Shown: positions 1 through 8,321 of the stretch, piece by piece
Layout of the letters: each line of letters begins with the position of its first letter
How positions within the stretch are numbered: position 1 is the first letter of the stretch
From: an uncultured Chitinophagaceae bacterium
Lineage (GTDB): Bacteria; Bacteroidota; Bacteroidia; Chitinophagales; Chitinophagaceae
Direction of reading: 5' to 3'
Length of the DNA: 64,000 nucleotides
NCBI GenBank assembly: GCA_934502905.1
Contig: CAKSVK010000002.1
Location: 1-64,000 of the forward strand
Made by a program: the position numbers and the translations under genes
The notes under the pieces: generated by a model
Told to the model about the DNA's origin: nothing
Seen by the model: only the letters and a program-made list of their open reading frames with translations
Database searches by the model: none

Positions 1-1
1 G

Positions 2-466
2 GAAATAGATAAACTAAATGCAAGGTTATCAGTAGCACGCAACAAACTGTTATCTGAAATTATTGATGATGAGGAATACCTCGAAATCAAAGATGAATGT
101 AAGACACGAATTGAAAGTCTGGAAGAACAGTTGAGCAAAGATGGTTCGGACACTAAGAGCATCAATATCGACAAGACTTTGGACAGGGCTTTACAGAGTA
201 TCGTAAATATCCCGAAACTGTACAGCGAGGGCGAAATCCAAACAAAGAGAGCTATAATTGGTTCGATATTCCCCGAAAAGTTGGAGTTTGACGGAAAAAC
301 GTATCGAACCGCCCGAATAAACATAATCGCAAACTATATCTTTCAGATAAACAACGGATTACTCCAAAATAAGAACAGGACAAACGAAAATAAATTTCAT
401 TTGTCCTGTTTAGTAGCCGGAGCAGGATTCGAACCTGCGCAAAATAGCCGTTGCTCTATCCACTGA
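2..466 (+). CDS. Serine recombinase, C-terminal part (truncated by window edge)
   Basis: About 154 codons are visible and the frame is open at the left edge, so the catalytic domain lies outside. The coiled-coil stretch containing NKLLSEIIDDEEYLEIKDE and the later KLYSEGEIQTKRAIIGSIF match the C-terminal tail typical of large serine recombinases on Bacteroidota integrative elements, which cut and rejoin DNA at attachment sites. The reading frame continues into a tRNA remnant on the other strand, so the last 16 or so residues (GAGFEPA...) are antisense tRNA rather than conserved protein. The position next to a damaged tRNA suggests this is the end of an integrated element. Family assignment rests on recognition of the tail only. 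Confidence 0.7.
   Translation, partial: EIDKLNARLSVARNKLLSEIIDDEEYLEIKDECKTRIESLEEQLSKDGSDTKSINIDKTLDRALQSIVNIPKLYSEGEIQTKRAIIGSIFPEKLEFDGKTYRTARINIIANYIFQINNGLLQNKNRTNENKFHLSCLVAGAGFEPAQNSRCSIH
374..410. terminator. Perfect 11-bp hairpin at the recombinase 3' end
   Basis: AACAGGACAAA at 374-384 pairs perfectly with TTTGTCCTGTT at 400-410 around a 15-nt AT-rich loop. It lies inside the recombinase reading frame and immediately downstream of the minus-strand tRNA remnant. It could act as a transcription terminator in either direction or be a recombinase end site. No long T run follows, so termination is not certain. Confidence 0.45.
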
Positions 467-477
467 GCTATTCCGCT
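414..477 (-). pseudogene. Chimeric tRNA remnant: 5' half of one tRNA joined to the 3' end of another
   Basis: Read on the minus strand it begins AGCGGAA-TA, has a normal D arm (GCTC...GAGC) and the 5' strand of an anticodon stem (ACGGC), then jumps into a T arm (GCAGG-TTCGAAT-CCTGC) and TCCGGCTA. The 3' strand of the anticodon stem and the variable loop are missing, and the 5' and 3' acceptor strands pair at only five of seven positions. At about 64 nt it cannot fold as a full tRNA. The matching 3' half (ending TTCCGCT) lies at 481-514, upstream on the same strand. The parent was perhaps a tRNA-Arg, which is a guess because the anticodon is lost. Confidence 0.6.
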
Positions 478-480
478 GGA

Positions 481-514
481 AGCGGAAAGGGGAGTCGAAC
501 CCCTGACACACGGT
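481..514 (-). pseudogene. Detached 3' half of a tRNA (T arm and acceptor strand)
   Basis: On the minus strand this reads ACCGT, a GTGTC variable loop, a perfect T arm (AGGGG-TTCGACT-CCCCT) and the acceptor strand TTCCGCT. TTCCGCT pairs fully with AGCGGAA at the 5' end of the neighbouring remnant (471-477), and CCGT pairs with its ACGG anticodon-stem strand. The two halves therefore come from one tRNA but stand in reversed order, separated by only 3 nt. Together they also form a perfect TTCCGCT-GGA-AGCGGAA hairpin. Confidence 0.6.
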
Positions 515-1019
515 TGGTGTTGGAAACCCCATATTGATGCAACAGCATACAGCAGGTTACTACCGCTGCACTATGGTGCATTTTAATGCACACATCCGGT
601 TTGCTGTCAACATGCCTGTTTCCATCTTGCCGTCAAGCAAGCTTTTGAAGTACTGTTTCCGGTACTATAATATAATAAAAGAGCTATGTATCGGTTGATG
701 CTGTAAAACTGAAAGCCTGGTGTGCAGTCTTTTTGCATAGTGAAATTTATTTTTTCATTTTCCTGGTTTTGAGCTCCGTAATTGAGATAATCTCACCCCT
801 GTATGTTTTGTATGATGGAGCGGGGAGTTAAAAAGAATGTTGTTTGAAGTGAAGAGAATATGAATAGAATTGGTTTTTTCTGTTTAAATTAGTTGGTTCT
901 GTTTCTTTCTATGCAGCATTAAACAATTGTAATGCTGCATGACCTATATGAGCACGCTTTTTTGACTTGTTTAATTACCAGTAGCCTATTACTAAAAATA
1001 AAATTAATTTGCTTTTTGT
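515..1019. other. Intergenic stretch right of the tRNA remnants
   Basis: No coding sequence can be supported here. It begins with a hairpin-prone stretch (GGTT...AACC near 513-528) next to the tRNA 3' half. The rest is AT-rich and featureless apart from being the probable upstream region of the gene at 1020. Confidence 0.5.
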
Positions 1020-3923
1020 ATGAGATCATTTCGCTTCGGAAATATTTTGATAGCAGCCATAGCAACGATTGTTGCCGGTAATTGTACCCCTCCTTCATCA
1101 GCACCTGAAAAAGAGTCAGCCAAAATAGACAGGGAATATGTGCTGGATTCGAAGATGACAGGCTATACGGGCATAGGAGGTGATATAGACGGAATACGTA
1201 ACCCGGTTTTGCGTGCCAAAAAAGGGGAAAGAGTACGGATACGGCTGATCAACGGGGAGCTGATGTCGCATGACATTGTTTTTGAAAAGGCTGGTGTAAA
1301 AAGCATTCCGATCGTGCAGCAGGGAGATACAACCAGCATTGTAGTGGAGGCGGTAGAGGATGATGTATATTTCTGCAGCATTCCCGGACATAAGCAGATC
1401 ATGAACGGCCGTTTTGAGATCGTGGAAAGCTTTGAAATCGCTGCTGCGGATATGGGCATATCGCCCCGTAAAAACGGCAGACCTTTGAACCTCGGTTTTG
1501 AAAGAGGGGACCTGCAGGACTGGAAAGCCGGCGGGGAAGCATTTAATACTAGGTCTGTTGCCTTCGATCCTGCACCATTGTACCCGGATTCTTTGCTGAT
1601 CGGCCAGGACGGCGACTATTACGTCAGCAGCGGTGGCACAGCCAACTATCAGTTGAAAGGAACCCTTACTTCTGAAGCATTTGAGATTACGCATCCCTGG
1701 GCTACCTTTAAAGTAGCCGGTGGCGCCCTGGGCAGTACTAGGGTGGAACTGATACTGGAAGATTCTGCCAAACCATTCTTCAGCATATCGGGTCCGGTAA
1801 CGGAAGGTCATATCCGCGGAACCAGGCAGGCTGTCTTCCGCCCGGTGGTAGTGGACCTGACCCCTTATCTCGGTAAAAAAATGTACATAAGGATAGTGGA
1901 TGAAGACAACGGTAAAACACCGGAAATACATTATATCGGCGATAATGTCTGGGCGCATATCTCTTTCGACAATTTCCGTTTTCATAAAGAAAGACCCAAA
2001 TACCAGAATGAGCTGAGGCCGGAAGACATTGTGATAGTGCCGGCACGGGACGTCATTCCACATGCAGGATTGTCTGGTCCGGAAGCAGTAAAAGCAATGA
2101 CTGTACCCGGGGGATTCTCTGTTCAGCTTGGTGCCGCGGAACCTGATATTGTAAAGCCAATCGCATTTACGTTAGATGACAGGGGGCGGCTTTGGGTGGT
2201 AGAATCCCAGACCTATCCTGTCCGGGCTGAAGAAGGCAAAGGAAAAGACCGCATCCTGATCTTCGAGGATACCGATGGCAACGGTTCGCTGGATAGCAAG
2301 AAACTTTTTATAGACGGGCTCAACCTCGTGAGCGGTATTGAGTGGGGCTTTGGCGGTGTATGGATAGGCGCGGCTCCTTACTTTATGTTCATCCCGATAG
2401 ACCAGTCAGGTGATAAGCCGGCAGGTAAGCCACAGGTATTGTTGGATGGATGGGGGTATGAGGATACGCATGAAACCATGAATTCCTTTAAATGGGGGCC
2501 GGATGGCTGGCTGTATGGCACACATGGCGTGTTCACGCATTCCAGGGTGGGTAAGCCGGGAACGCCCGATAACGAACGGGTAGGGCTAAACGCAGGCGTA
2601 TGGCGTTATCATCCCACCAGGCATACGTTCGAGGTATTCGCGCATGGCACCAGCAACCCCTGGGGACTGGACTTCAACGATTACGGGCATGCATTCATTA
2701 CAGCCTGTGTAATACCGCACCTTTATCATATGATCCAGGGCGGACGGTATTTCCGACAGGGTGGGCAACATTTTAATACATATACCTACGAGGATATCAA
2801 AACCATAGCAGACCACGTGCATTGGGTAGGAAATGCCGGCCCGCATGCGGGCAACTTCCGCTCAGCCTCGGCGGGTGGCGGACATGCGCATGCAGGCGCT
2901 ATGTTTTACATGGGAAATAAAAGCTGGGGACTGGACAGGAATGCCCTGATGATGAATAACCTGCACGGTCACCGGGTAAATACGGATATCATTAAACGAT
3001 CCGGTTCTGGATATACAGCGAGCCATGGCAAAGATTTCATCCTGAGAAACGACGCCTGGTCACTATGGCTTAATTTCCAGATCGGACCCAGCGGATCGGT
3101 ATATGTAAACGACTGGTATGATCAGAACCAGTGTCATAACCCGAACCCGGCGGTGCATAATAAAACACTGGGTCGTATCTTCAGGATCTCCCATAAAGAT
3201 GATAAATGGACACCGGTTGATCTGTCCAAAAAAACAAATGCGGAACTGGTGGAGCTGCAGTTACATGAGAATGAATTTTATGTACGGCATGCCCGTCGCC
3301 TGCTGCAGGAGCGAAATCCGGGAGAGGATGTGCACCAGGCACTGTGGAAGATCCTGAATGAAAACCGGGATATCACGCGTAAGCTGCGGGCGCTATGGAC
3401 ATTGCATGCAACGAATGGTGTAAGTGAACAACAGCTTACAGACCTGACGAATAACGCGGACGAGTACCTGCGGTCCTGGGCTGTCCAGTTGCTGGCAGAA
3501 GGAAAAGTAATATCGGCAGCAGCACAAAAGCAACTGGAAACATTATCTGCAAGGGACACTTCGGCATTGGTGAGATTGTATATAGCATCAGCAGCGCAAA
3601 GAATGGACCCTGCCCAAACCTGGACCATCGTGAAAAACCTGTCTGTAAAAGAGCAGGACGCACAGGATGCCAATATGCCGTTTCTGGTTTGGTATGCGTT
3701 GGAACCGCTGGCTGAGCTCGATCCGGCAAAAGCTATGGATATCGCCCTGGAGTCAAGGCTGCCGAACCTGCTGATATTTACTATCCAAAGAATAGGTGTA
3801 ATGAAGGACAAAAACGTGAAGGACATTTTACAGAAGGCAAAACAAAAGCTGCAGGGGCAGACCAATGAGGATCGTAAGGGTGCAGTAACGGCCATTGATA
3901 AAATATTATTACCCGCTGATTAG
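1020..3923 (+). CDS. Secreted cupredoxin + sorbosone-dehydrogenase-like beta-propeller protein with HEAT-like tail
   Basis: 967 residues. An N-terminal export signal ends near C22, a possible but weak lipobox. Residues ~40-135 form a cupredoxin-like domain with a candidate type 1 copper site: H84, then C119-x4-H124-x3-M128. A central beta-sandwich (~155-330) follows, then a PVC-type glucose/sorbosone dehydrogenase propeller (~355-740, beginning VPGGFSVQLGAAEPD), then a helical HEAT-like tail. Family members usually carry a c-type cytochrome; there is no CxxCH motif here, so the copper domain may be the electron-transfer partner. It probably oxidises a sugar or polyol outside the cytoplasm. 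The substrate cannot be told. The FG-GAP gene downstream is on the same strand after a 130-bp gap. Confidence 0.75.
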   Translation: MRSFRFGNILIAAIATIVAGNCTPPSSAPEKESAKIDREYVLDSKMTGYTGIGGDIDGIRNPVLRAKKGERVRIRLINGELMSHDIVFEKAGVKSIPIVQQGDTTSIVVEAVEDDVYFCSIPGHKQIMNGRFEIVESFEIAAADMGISPRKNGRPLNLGFERGDLQDWKAGGEAFNTRSVAFDPAPLYPDSLLIGQDGDYYVSSGGTANYQLKGTLTSEAFEITHPWATFKVAGGALGSTRVELILEDSAKPFFSISGPVTEGHIRGTRQAVFRPVVVDLTPYLGKKMYIRIVDEDNGKTPEIHYIGDNVWAHISFDNFRFHKERPKYQNELRPEDIVIVPARDVIPHAGLSGPEAVKAMTVPGGFSVQLGAAEPDIVKPIAFTLDDRGRLWVVESQTYPVRAEEGKGKDRILIFEDTDGNGSLDSKKLFIDGLNLVSGIEWGFGGVWIGAAPYFMFIPIDQSGDKPAGKPQVLLDGWGYEDTHETMNSFKWGPDGWLYGTHGVFTHSRVGKPGTPDNERVGLNAGVWRYHPTRHTFEVFAHGTSNPWGLDFNDYGHAFITACVIPHLYHMIQGGRYFRQGGQHFNTYTYEDIKTIADHVHWVGNAGPHAGNFRSASAGGGHAHAGAMFYMGNKSWGLDRNALMMNNLHGHRVNTDIIKRSGSGYTASHGKDFILRNDAWSLWLNFQIGPSGSVYVNDWYDQNQCHNPNPAVHNKTLGRIFRISHKDDKWTPVDLSKKTNAELVELQLHENEFYVRHARRLLQERNPGEDVHQALWKILNENRDITRKLRALWTLHATNGVSEQQLTDLTNNADEYLRSWAVQLLAEGKVISAAAQKQLETLSARDTSALVRLYIASAAQRMDPAQTWTIVKNLSVKEQDAQDANMPFLVWYALEPLAELDPAKAMDIALESRLPNLLIFTIQRIGVMKDKNVKDILQKAKQKLQGQTNEDRKGAVTAIDKILLPAD

Positions 3924-4055
3924 CGGGATTTAATGATAACAATCACTTCATGCTGTATGTATCGTTGACACAGGTCGCCCATTGCATAACGGAAAACTGA
4001 GTATAATGGATCCGCAAACGTCTCCCTTCCGTTTAGTTATTTAATTAATAATATC

Positions 4056-6005
4056 ATGGAGCTGAATATCAGGTGCACAGTAGCGATGGTGCTGATAGGA
4101 TTGAATGCTTTTTCGCAATCCGGCGACGGGTTTGAGCGGATACAATATAATAATCCGGACCTGGTGGTAGATCTCGGGGTAGGACTTTGGGCCACACCCT
4201 TACCTATGGATTACGATGGAGATGGCGATATGGATCTGCTGGTATCCTGCCACGACAAACCTTATCATGGCGTATATTATTTCCAAAACCTTACCGGCGG
4301 AACCGATCCTTTATTTGCACCGGGCATACGGCTCACTGACGGCATGCGGCATATCCAGGTATCCTATATCAATGATCAGCCCAGGTTTCTGCTGCCGGGA
4401 AATGAACTGGTAAATTTTAAAGCTGCCCTGGGTAAAGAACGGGACAGTCTTTTTCCTGTGCAGGAAGTATTAAAAGACCTGGTAAAGGAACCGAGGTTCA
4501 ACCAATGGAAGCTGGTGGATTACGACGGGGATGGGGATGCAGATATTGTGGTAGGGGCAGATGACTGGACGGCGTATGGCTGGGACAATGCATATAATAA
4601 CAGTGGCGTATGGACGAATGGTCCGCTTCACGGATATGTATACCTGATAGAAAACAAAGAGGGGAACTATGTGAACCGGGGCAGGATACAGGCGGGTGGT
4701 AAGGACATAGATGTGTTTGGCTCACCCTCACCTTCCTTTGCAGACTTTGACGGCGATGGCGACCTGGACCTGATCTGCGGCGAGTTCCTGGATAAATTCA
4801 CCTGGTTTGAAAATACCGGCACCCGTGAAAAGCCGGTGTATGCGCCCGGCAGGTTACTGGCCAATGAAGCAGGCATTGTAAAAATGGATCTCCAGATGAT
4901 CGTGCCTGTAGGAGCAGACTTTGACCGTGATGGTCATGTGGACCTCATTGTAGGCGACGAAGACGGAAGGGTGGCATTTGTCAGAAATACCGGTACGGTG
5001 AAAAACAATATGCCGGTGTTTGCTTCGCCCGTGTATTTAAAGCAAAAAGCGGCCAACCTTAAGTTTGGCGCATTGGTGACACCGGTGAGCGTAGACTGGG
5101 ATGAGGACGGCGACGAAGATATCGTCACCGGTAATTCCGCGGGATATATTGCATTCATCGAGAACCTGGGGATGCTGAACGGCAGGCCTCGCTGGGCGGC
5201 ACCCGTGCTGCTGGAGAGTGAGGAAAAAGCCATCAGGATCCAGGCCGGCGACAACGGTTCCATCCAGGGACCGGCAGAAGCCAAATGGGGCTACACTACC
5301 TTATCGGTAGCAGACTGGGATGGTGATGGCTTGAAAGATATCATCGTAAATTCTATCTGGGGCAGGGTAGAATGGTTTAAGAATACAGGTAAAAAAGGAA
5401 ATCCGTTATTAGGTGCAAAACAGCCGGTGAAAGTAGACTGGCAGGGTCGAAAGCCTTCGAGTCCCGCCTGGAACTGGTGGAAGCCCGGTGCGGATGAGCT
5501 GGTGCCGCAATGGCGTACTACTCCTTTTGCTATTGATTGGAATAAGGATGGGCTGATGGACCTGGTGATGCTGGATCATGAAGGATACCTCAGCTTTTTT
5601 GAACGTATAAAAAAGAAGGGGGAACTGGTATTGCTGCCCGGTAAAAGAATTTTCTATGGCAGCAAAGCTTCGGCTTTTGATGCGAACCACAAGGTTGTCA
5701 CAGACAGTGTCGGCACCTTGAAGCTGAATACCCGTCTCAACGGCGGCAGCGGTCGCAGGAAGTTTACCCTTACGGACTGGAACAGGGACGGCTTGCCCGA
5801 CCTGATCATCAACAGTGTGAATGCTTCTGTTTTATTGAACCGCGGGCAAAAAAGCGGGAAATGGTATTTTGAGGAAACCGGACCTGTCAGTACGGAGATA
5901 CTGGCCGGCCATGATACCAGTCCCACGCCGGTGAACTGGGGACCACACGTTAAAGGATTACTGATAGGAGCGGAAGACGGACATTTTTATTTTCTGAAGA
6001 AATAA
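4056..6005 (+). CDS. Secreted FG-GAP/VCBS-repeat protein
   Basis: 649 residues with a signal peptide ending near LNAFSQ. At least seven FG-GAP/VCBS blades carry calcium-binding loops: DYDGDGDMD, DYDGDGDAD, DFDGDGDLD, DFDRDGHVD, DWDEDGDED, DWDGDGLKD, DWNKDGLMD and DWNRDGLPD. Such repeats form an integrin-alpha-like propeller. No catalytic domain is visible, so a binding or scaffold role outside the cell is inferred. It follows the dehydrogenase-like gene on the same strand and may be co-expressed with it; the 130-bp gap leaves this open. Confidence 0.8.
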   Translation: MELNIRCTVAMVLIGLNAFSQSGDGFERIQYNNPDLVVDLGVGLWATPLPMDYDGDGDMDLLVSCHDKPYHGVYYFQNLTGGTDPLFAPGIRLTDGMRHIQVSYINDQPRFLLPGNELVNFKAALGKERDSLFPVQEVLKDLVKEPRFNQWKLVDYDGDGDADIVVGADDWTAYGWDNAYNNSGVWTNGPLHGYVYLIENKEGNYVNRGRIQAGGKDIDVFGSPSPSFADFDGDGDLDLICGEFLDKFTWFENTGTREKPVYAPGRLLANEAGIVKMDLQMIVPVGADFDRDGHVDLIVGDEDGRVAFVRNTGTVKNNMPVFASPVYLKQKAANLKFGALVTPVSVDWDEDGDEDIVTGNSAGYIAFIENLGMLNGRPRWAAPVLLESEEKAIRIQAGDNGSIQGPAEAKWGYTTLSVADWDGDGLKDIIVNSIWGRVEWFKNTGKKGNPLLGAKQPVKVDWQGRKPSSPAWNWWKPGADELVPQWRTTPFAIDWNKDGLMDLVMLDHEGYLSFFERIKKKGELVLLPGKRIFYGSKASAFDANHKVVTDSVGTLKLNTRLNGGSGRRKFTLTDWNRDGLPDLIINSVNASVLLNRGQKSGKWYFEETGPVSTEILAGHDTSPTPVNWGPHVKGLLIGAEDGHFYFLKK

Positions 6006-6161
6006 TTTTATTATCGTGTATGTATAATCGTTAGTTTGTTTTTTATATGTCCTATGGGAGAACCTACCATTTTCGATGTACCATAACCTCGCAGGTGGGC
6101 CGGCAGGGTATTAGTATCAAAGCCGCGTTTTGATCAGGAATTAAAGACACAAAGACAGGTC

Positions 6162-7307
6162 TTATTCCACCCAGTTCTTGTACAGCAGTCTTGCTGCGGA
6201 TAGCAATAATTCGCTCCAGCGGTCATCTTCGAATACCGGGCTGCAGCCGTTGGTGATCACCACAAACCCGAATTTTTCGTCCGGGCTGAACACCATATTG
6301 CTGTACAGACCATACGCAGATCCGGTATGTCCCATCATTTTTTTACCGGGTATGTATTCATCGCAGGTATGTAACGCCAGTCCATAACCGCTTTTTTCAT
6401 TCACAGGCGTTTGCATTGCCCTGGCGCTGGCTTCACTGATGATAGCGCCACCCGGATACCTACCGTAGTTCATATGCATCGTCATATAGGTAGCCAGGTC
6501 TTTGGCAGAAATCTTCATACCGCCGGTAGGGGAGAAGATAGGTGTGCTGTACCCCATTACATAATGGCTGATCTCTTCCCGGCGGGGATGGTAAGCATTT
6601 TCCTGGGCAACATAGGCGCCCGAGGTAGAGTCGTATTCATACAGGGTTACGAACCTGTTTGCATCGAGAGAGTCAATGCAGTATCCTCCGTAGATCCCCA
6701 GCGGCTTTAAAATGTGGTGCACAATGTATTGGTCAAACCGCTCACCGCTGTACCGTTCAATAATGGTCCCCACCATATTAAAGTTCAGGTTGCAATACCG
6801 GTATTCTGTTCCCGGCGCATAATCGCTGTAGCAGCCGGCCGCATTTTTTGCTCTTGCAGGATTGATGACATCGAGTGTAAAATAGCCCTCGCTGTCGTTG
6901 AGGCTGGAGGTATGGGATAATAACATTTTTAATGTAATGATCTGGTCCGGGAACTTCGGGTTACGCACCTCGAACCCGATCAGCTTACTGACGTCATCAT
7001 CCAGTGAAAGCTTGCCGGCTTCCGCCAGCTGCTGGATGGCAGTGGCGGAAAATGATTTGGATATAGAAGCGATGCGGAATACATCATCGTTCTTGATCTT
7101 TGTTTTCCGCTCCATATTCTTTTTACCAAACGACTGGTTATATACAATCTCATTGTTTTTAACAACGGCAACCGATAATCCTACTGCCTGGTATTTCTTC
7201 ATGAGCTTTTTGATCCCGGATCTGGTTTTGCCTTTTTGGGCAACTGCCGGAACCACTAAGAGAAAAGAAAGAAAGAAAAAAACGATCATGCGGGAAATGG
7301 AATACAT
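6162..7307 (-). CDS. Serine hydrolase, beta-lactamase class C family, exported
   Basis: 381 residues with a signal peptide ending at AVAQ (~24). The three motifs of the beta-lactamase/DD-peptidase fold are present: S81-I-S-K84 (SxxK), Y-C-N (YxN) in EYRYCNLNFN, and H-T-G in MMGHTGSAYG. Class C relatives act as DD-peptidases, esterases or D-aminopeptidases as well as beta-lactamases, so the substrate is open. It is transcribed away from the flexirubin-like operon that starts to its right. Confidence 0.85.
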   Translation of the reverse strand: MYSISRMIVFFFLSFLLVVPAVAQKGKTRSGIKKLMKKYQAVGLSVAVVKNNEIVYNQSFGKKNMERKTKIKNDDVFRIASISKSFSATAIQQLAEAGKLSLDDDVSKLIGFEVRNPKFPDQIITLKMLLSHTSSLNDSEGYFTLDVINPARAKNAAGCYSDYAPGTEYRYCNLNFNMVGTIIERYSGERFDQYIVHHILKPLGIYGGYCIDSLDANRFVTLYEYDSTSGAYVAQENAYHPRREEISHYVMGYSTPIFSPTGGMKISAKDLATYMTMHMNYGRYPGGAIISEASARAMQTPVNEKSGYGLALHTCDEYIPGKKMMGHTGSAYGLYSNMVFSPDEKFGFVVITNGCSPVFEDDRWSELLLSAARLLYKNWVE

Positions 7308-7488
7308 GGCAGTGTGTTTTGTAAGGACTCAAATGTATAGCATTTTGCAACAGCAACGCATCCAATAATGCCCCCAAAAACATATTTTTGCAGCTTTCAA
7401 ATTAAAATAAACGACCATAGACGGCACTGTACACATAACCGGAACCTGCTGTATCCACAATGATACAATATGGATCAATGAGGCGCCC

Positions 7489-8046
7489 GTGTTTTCATCT
7501 ACGTTACCGGTGGCTGATTTCCTGGTAGCTGCTTATAAGCACTTTGAAACAGATTATCCCAAATTCTATAAAATGGATCGCCTGGCGCAATTGGGCTTCC
7601 TGGCTGCTGAGCTGCTGCTAAAGGGGAGAAATCTCTCCGAGACGCTGGGTGCAGACCAGGTGGGTATTGTGTTCAGCAATGCCAGCGCCAGCCTGGACGC
7701 GGACCTGGGTTACTTTGAAACGGTGAAAAACATTCCCAGCCCGGCGCAATTTGTGTATACTTTACCTAATATTGTGATCGGTGAAATCAGCATCCGGCAC
7801 AGGTTCAGGGGCGAAAATGCCTTTTTTATATCGGAAGATTTCGACACAGGATTTATACAATTTTTTGTAGCGGATCTTTTCAACCGTCAAAAGATAAAAG
7901 CCTGCCTTTTCGGCTGGGTGGAATTACTGGATGAAAGCTATAAAGCTGTGTTGTATCTTGCAGAACTTTCATCAAACGGGATGATGTTTAATACCAGTAA
8001 TATTAATAAAATATATAAATTGACTGATGGACAAGTTAATGGCTGA
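7489..8046 (+). CDS. Ketosynthase-like protein of a flexirubin/DAR-type operon
   Basis: 185 residues from the GTG at 7489, which is the first standard start. The in-frame region from 7411 upward is open and encodes residues resembling the expected N-terminus (IDGTVHITGTCCIHNDTIW), with an ATA at 7417 where a start would fit, so the true protein may be ~24 residues longer. The sequence resembles the short 3-oxoacyl-ACP-synthase-like protein found beside the KS/ACP genes of Bacteroidota flexirubin clusters. It lacks a full thiolase fold and a catalytic Cys/His/His triad, so a structural or accessory role is likely. It overlaps the ACP gene by 20 bp. Confidence 0.6.
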   Translation: MFSSTLPVADFLVAAYKHFETDYPKFYKMDRLAQLGFLAAELLLKGRNLSETLGADQVGIVFSNASASLDADLGYFETVKNIPSPAQFVYTLPNIVIGEISIRHRFRGENAFFISEDFDTGFIQFFVADLFNRQKIKACLFGWVELLDESYKAVLYLAELSSNGMMFNTSNINKIYKLTDGQVNG

Positions 8047-8290
8047 TTTAAAAAGACAGATCATCGAGCAATTGAACCTGAAGGATTTAAAGCCGGAGGA
8101 CATCGGGGATGATCAGCCTTTGTTTGTAGAAGGGCTCGGACTGGATTCCATAGATGCCCTTGAACTGATCGTGCTGCTGCAGCAGGAATATAAGATAAAG
8201 CTGGCGAATGCCGAAGAAGGACAAACCGTGTTTCGTTCCGTGAGAACCATGGCGCAATACATTACGGAACACCAGGCAAAAACTGCATAA
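8027..8290 (+). CDS. Acyl carrier protein
   Basis: 87 residues from the ATG at 8027. A second ATG at 8039 would give 83 residues and an 8-nt stop/start overlap with the preceding gene. The phosphopantetheine site is the Ser in GLGLDSIDALEL, followed by the usual helix II (IVLLQQEYKIKL). It carries the growing acyl chain for the neighbouring ketosynthases. The position inside the operon marks it as a dedicated pathway ACP rather than the housekeeping AcpP. Confidence 0.9.
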   Translation: MDKLMADLKRQIIEQLNLKDLKPEDIGDDQPLFVEGLGLDSIDALELIVLLQQEYKIKLANAEEGQTVFRSVRTMAQYITEHQAKTA

Positions 8291-8321
8291 GCGCAACAGA
8301 TTACCCAATTTAAGCTCCAGG

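Noticed and set aside
515-620. A third tRNA (D-arm-like AGTGCAGCGGTAG on the minus strand)
   Set aside because: No 5' acceptor strand pairs with a nearby 3' strand and no anticodon stem of five pairs can be formed.
1116-2063. A 315-codon open frame on the minus strand
   Set aside because: It lies wholly inside the dehydrogenase-like gene, its protein is rich in His/Cys/Arg with no motif, and the plus-strand frame has clear domains.
3278-3895. A 205-codon minus-strand frame
   Set aside because: It is antisense to the HEAT-like tail of the dehydrogenase-like protein, with no signal or motif.
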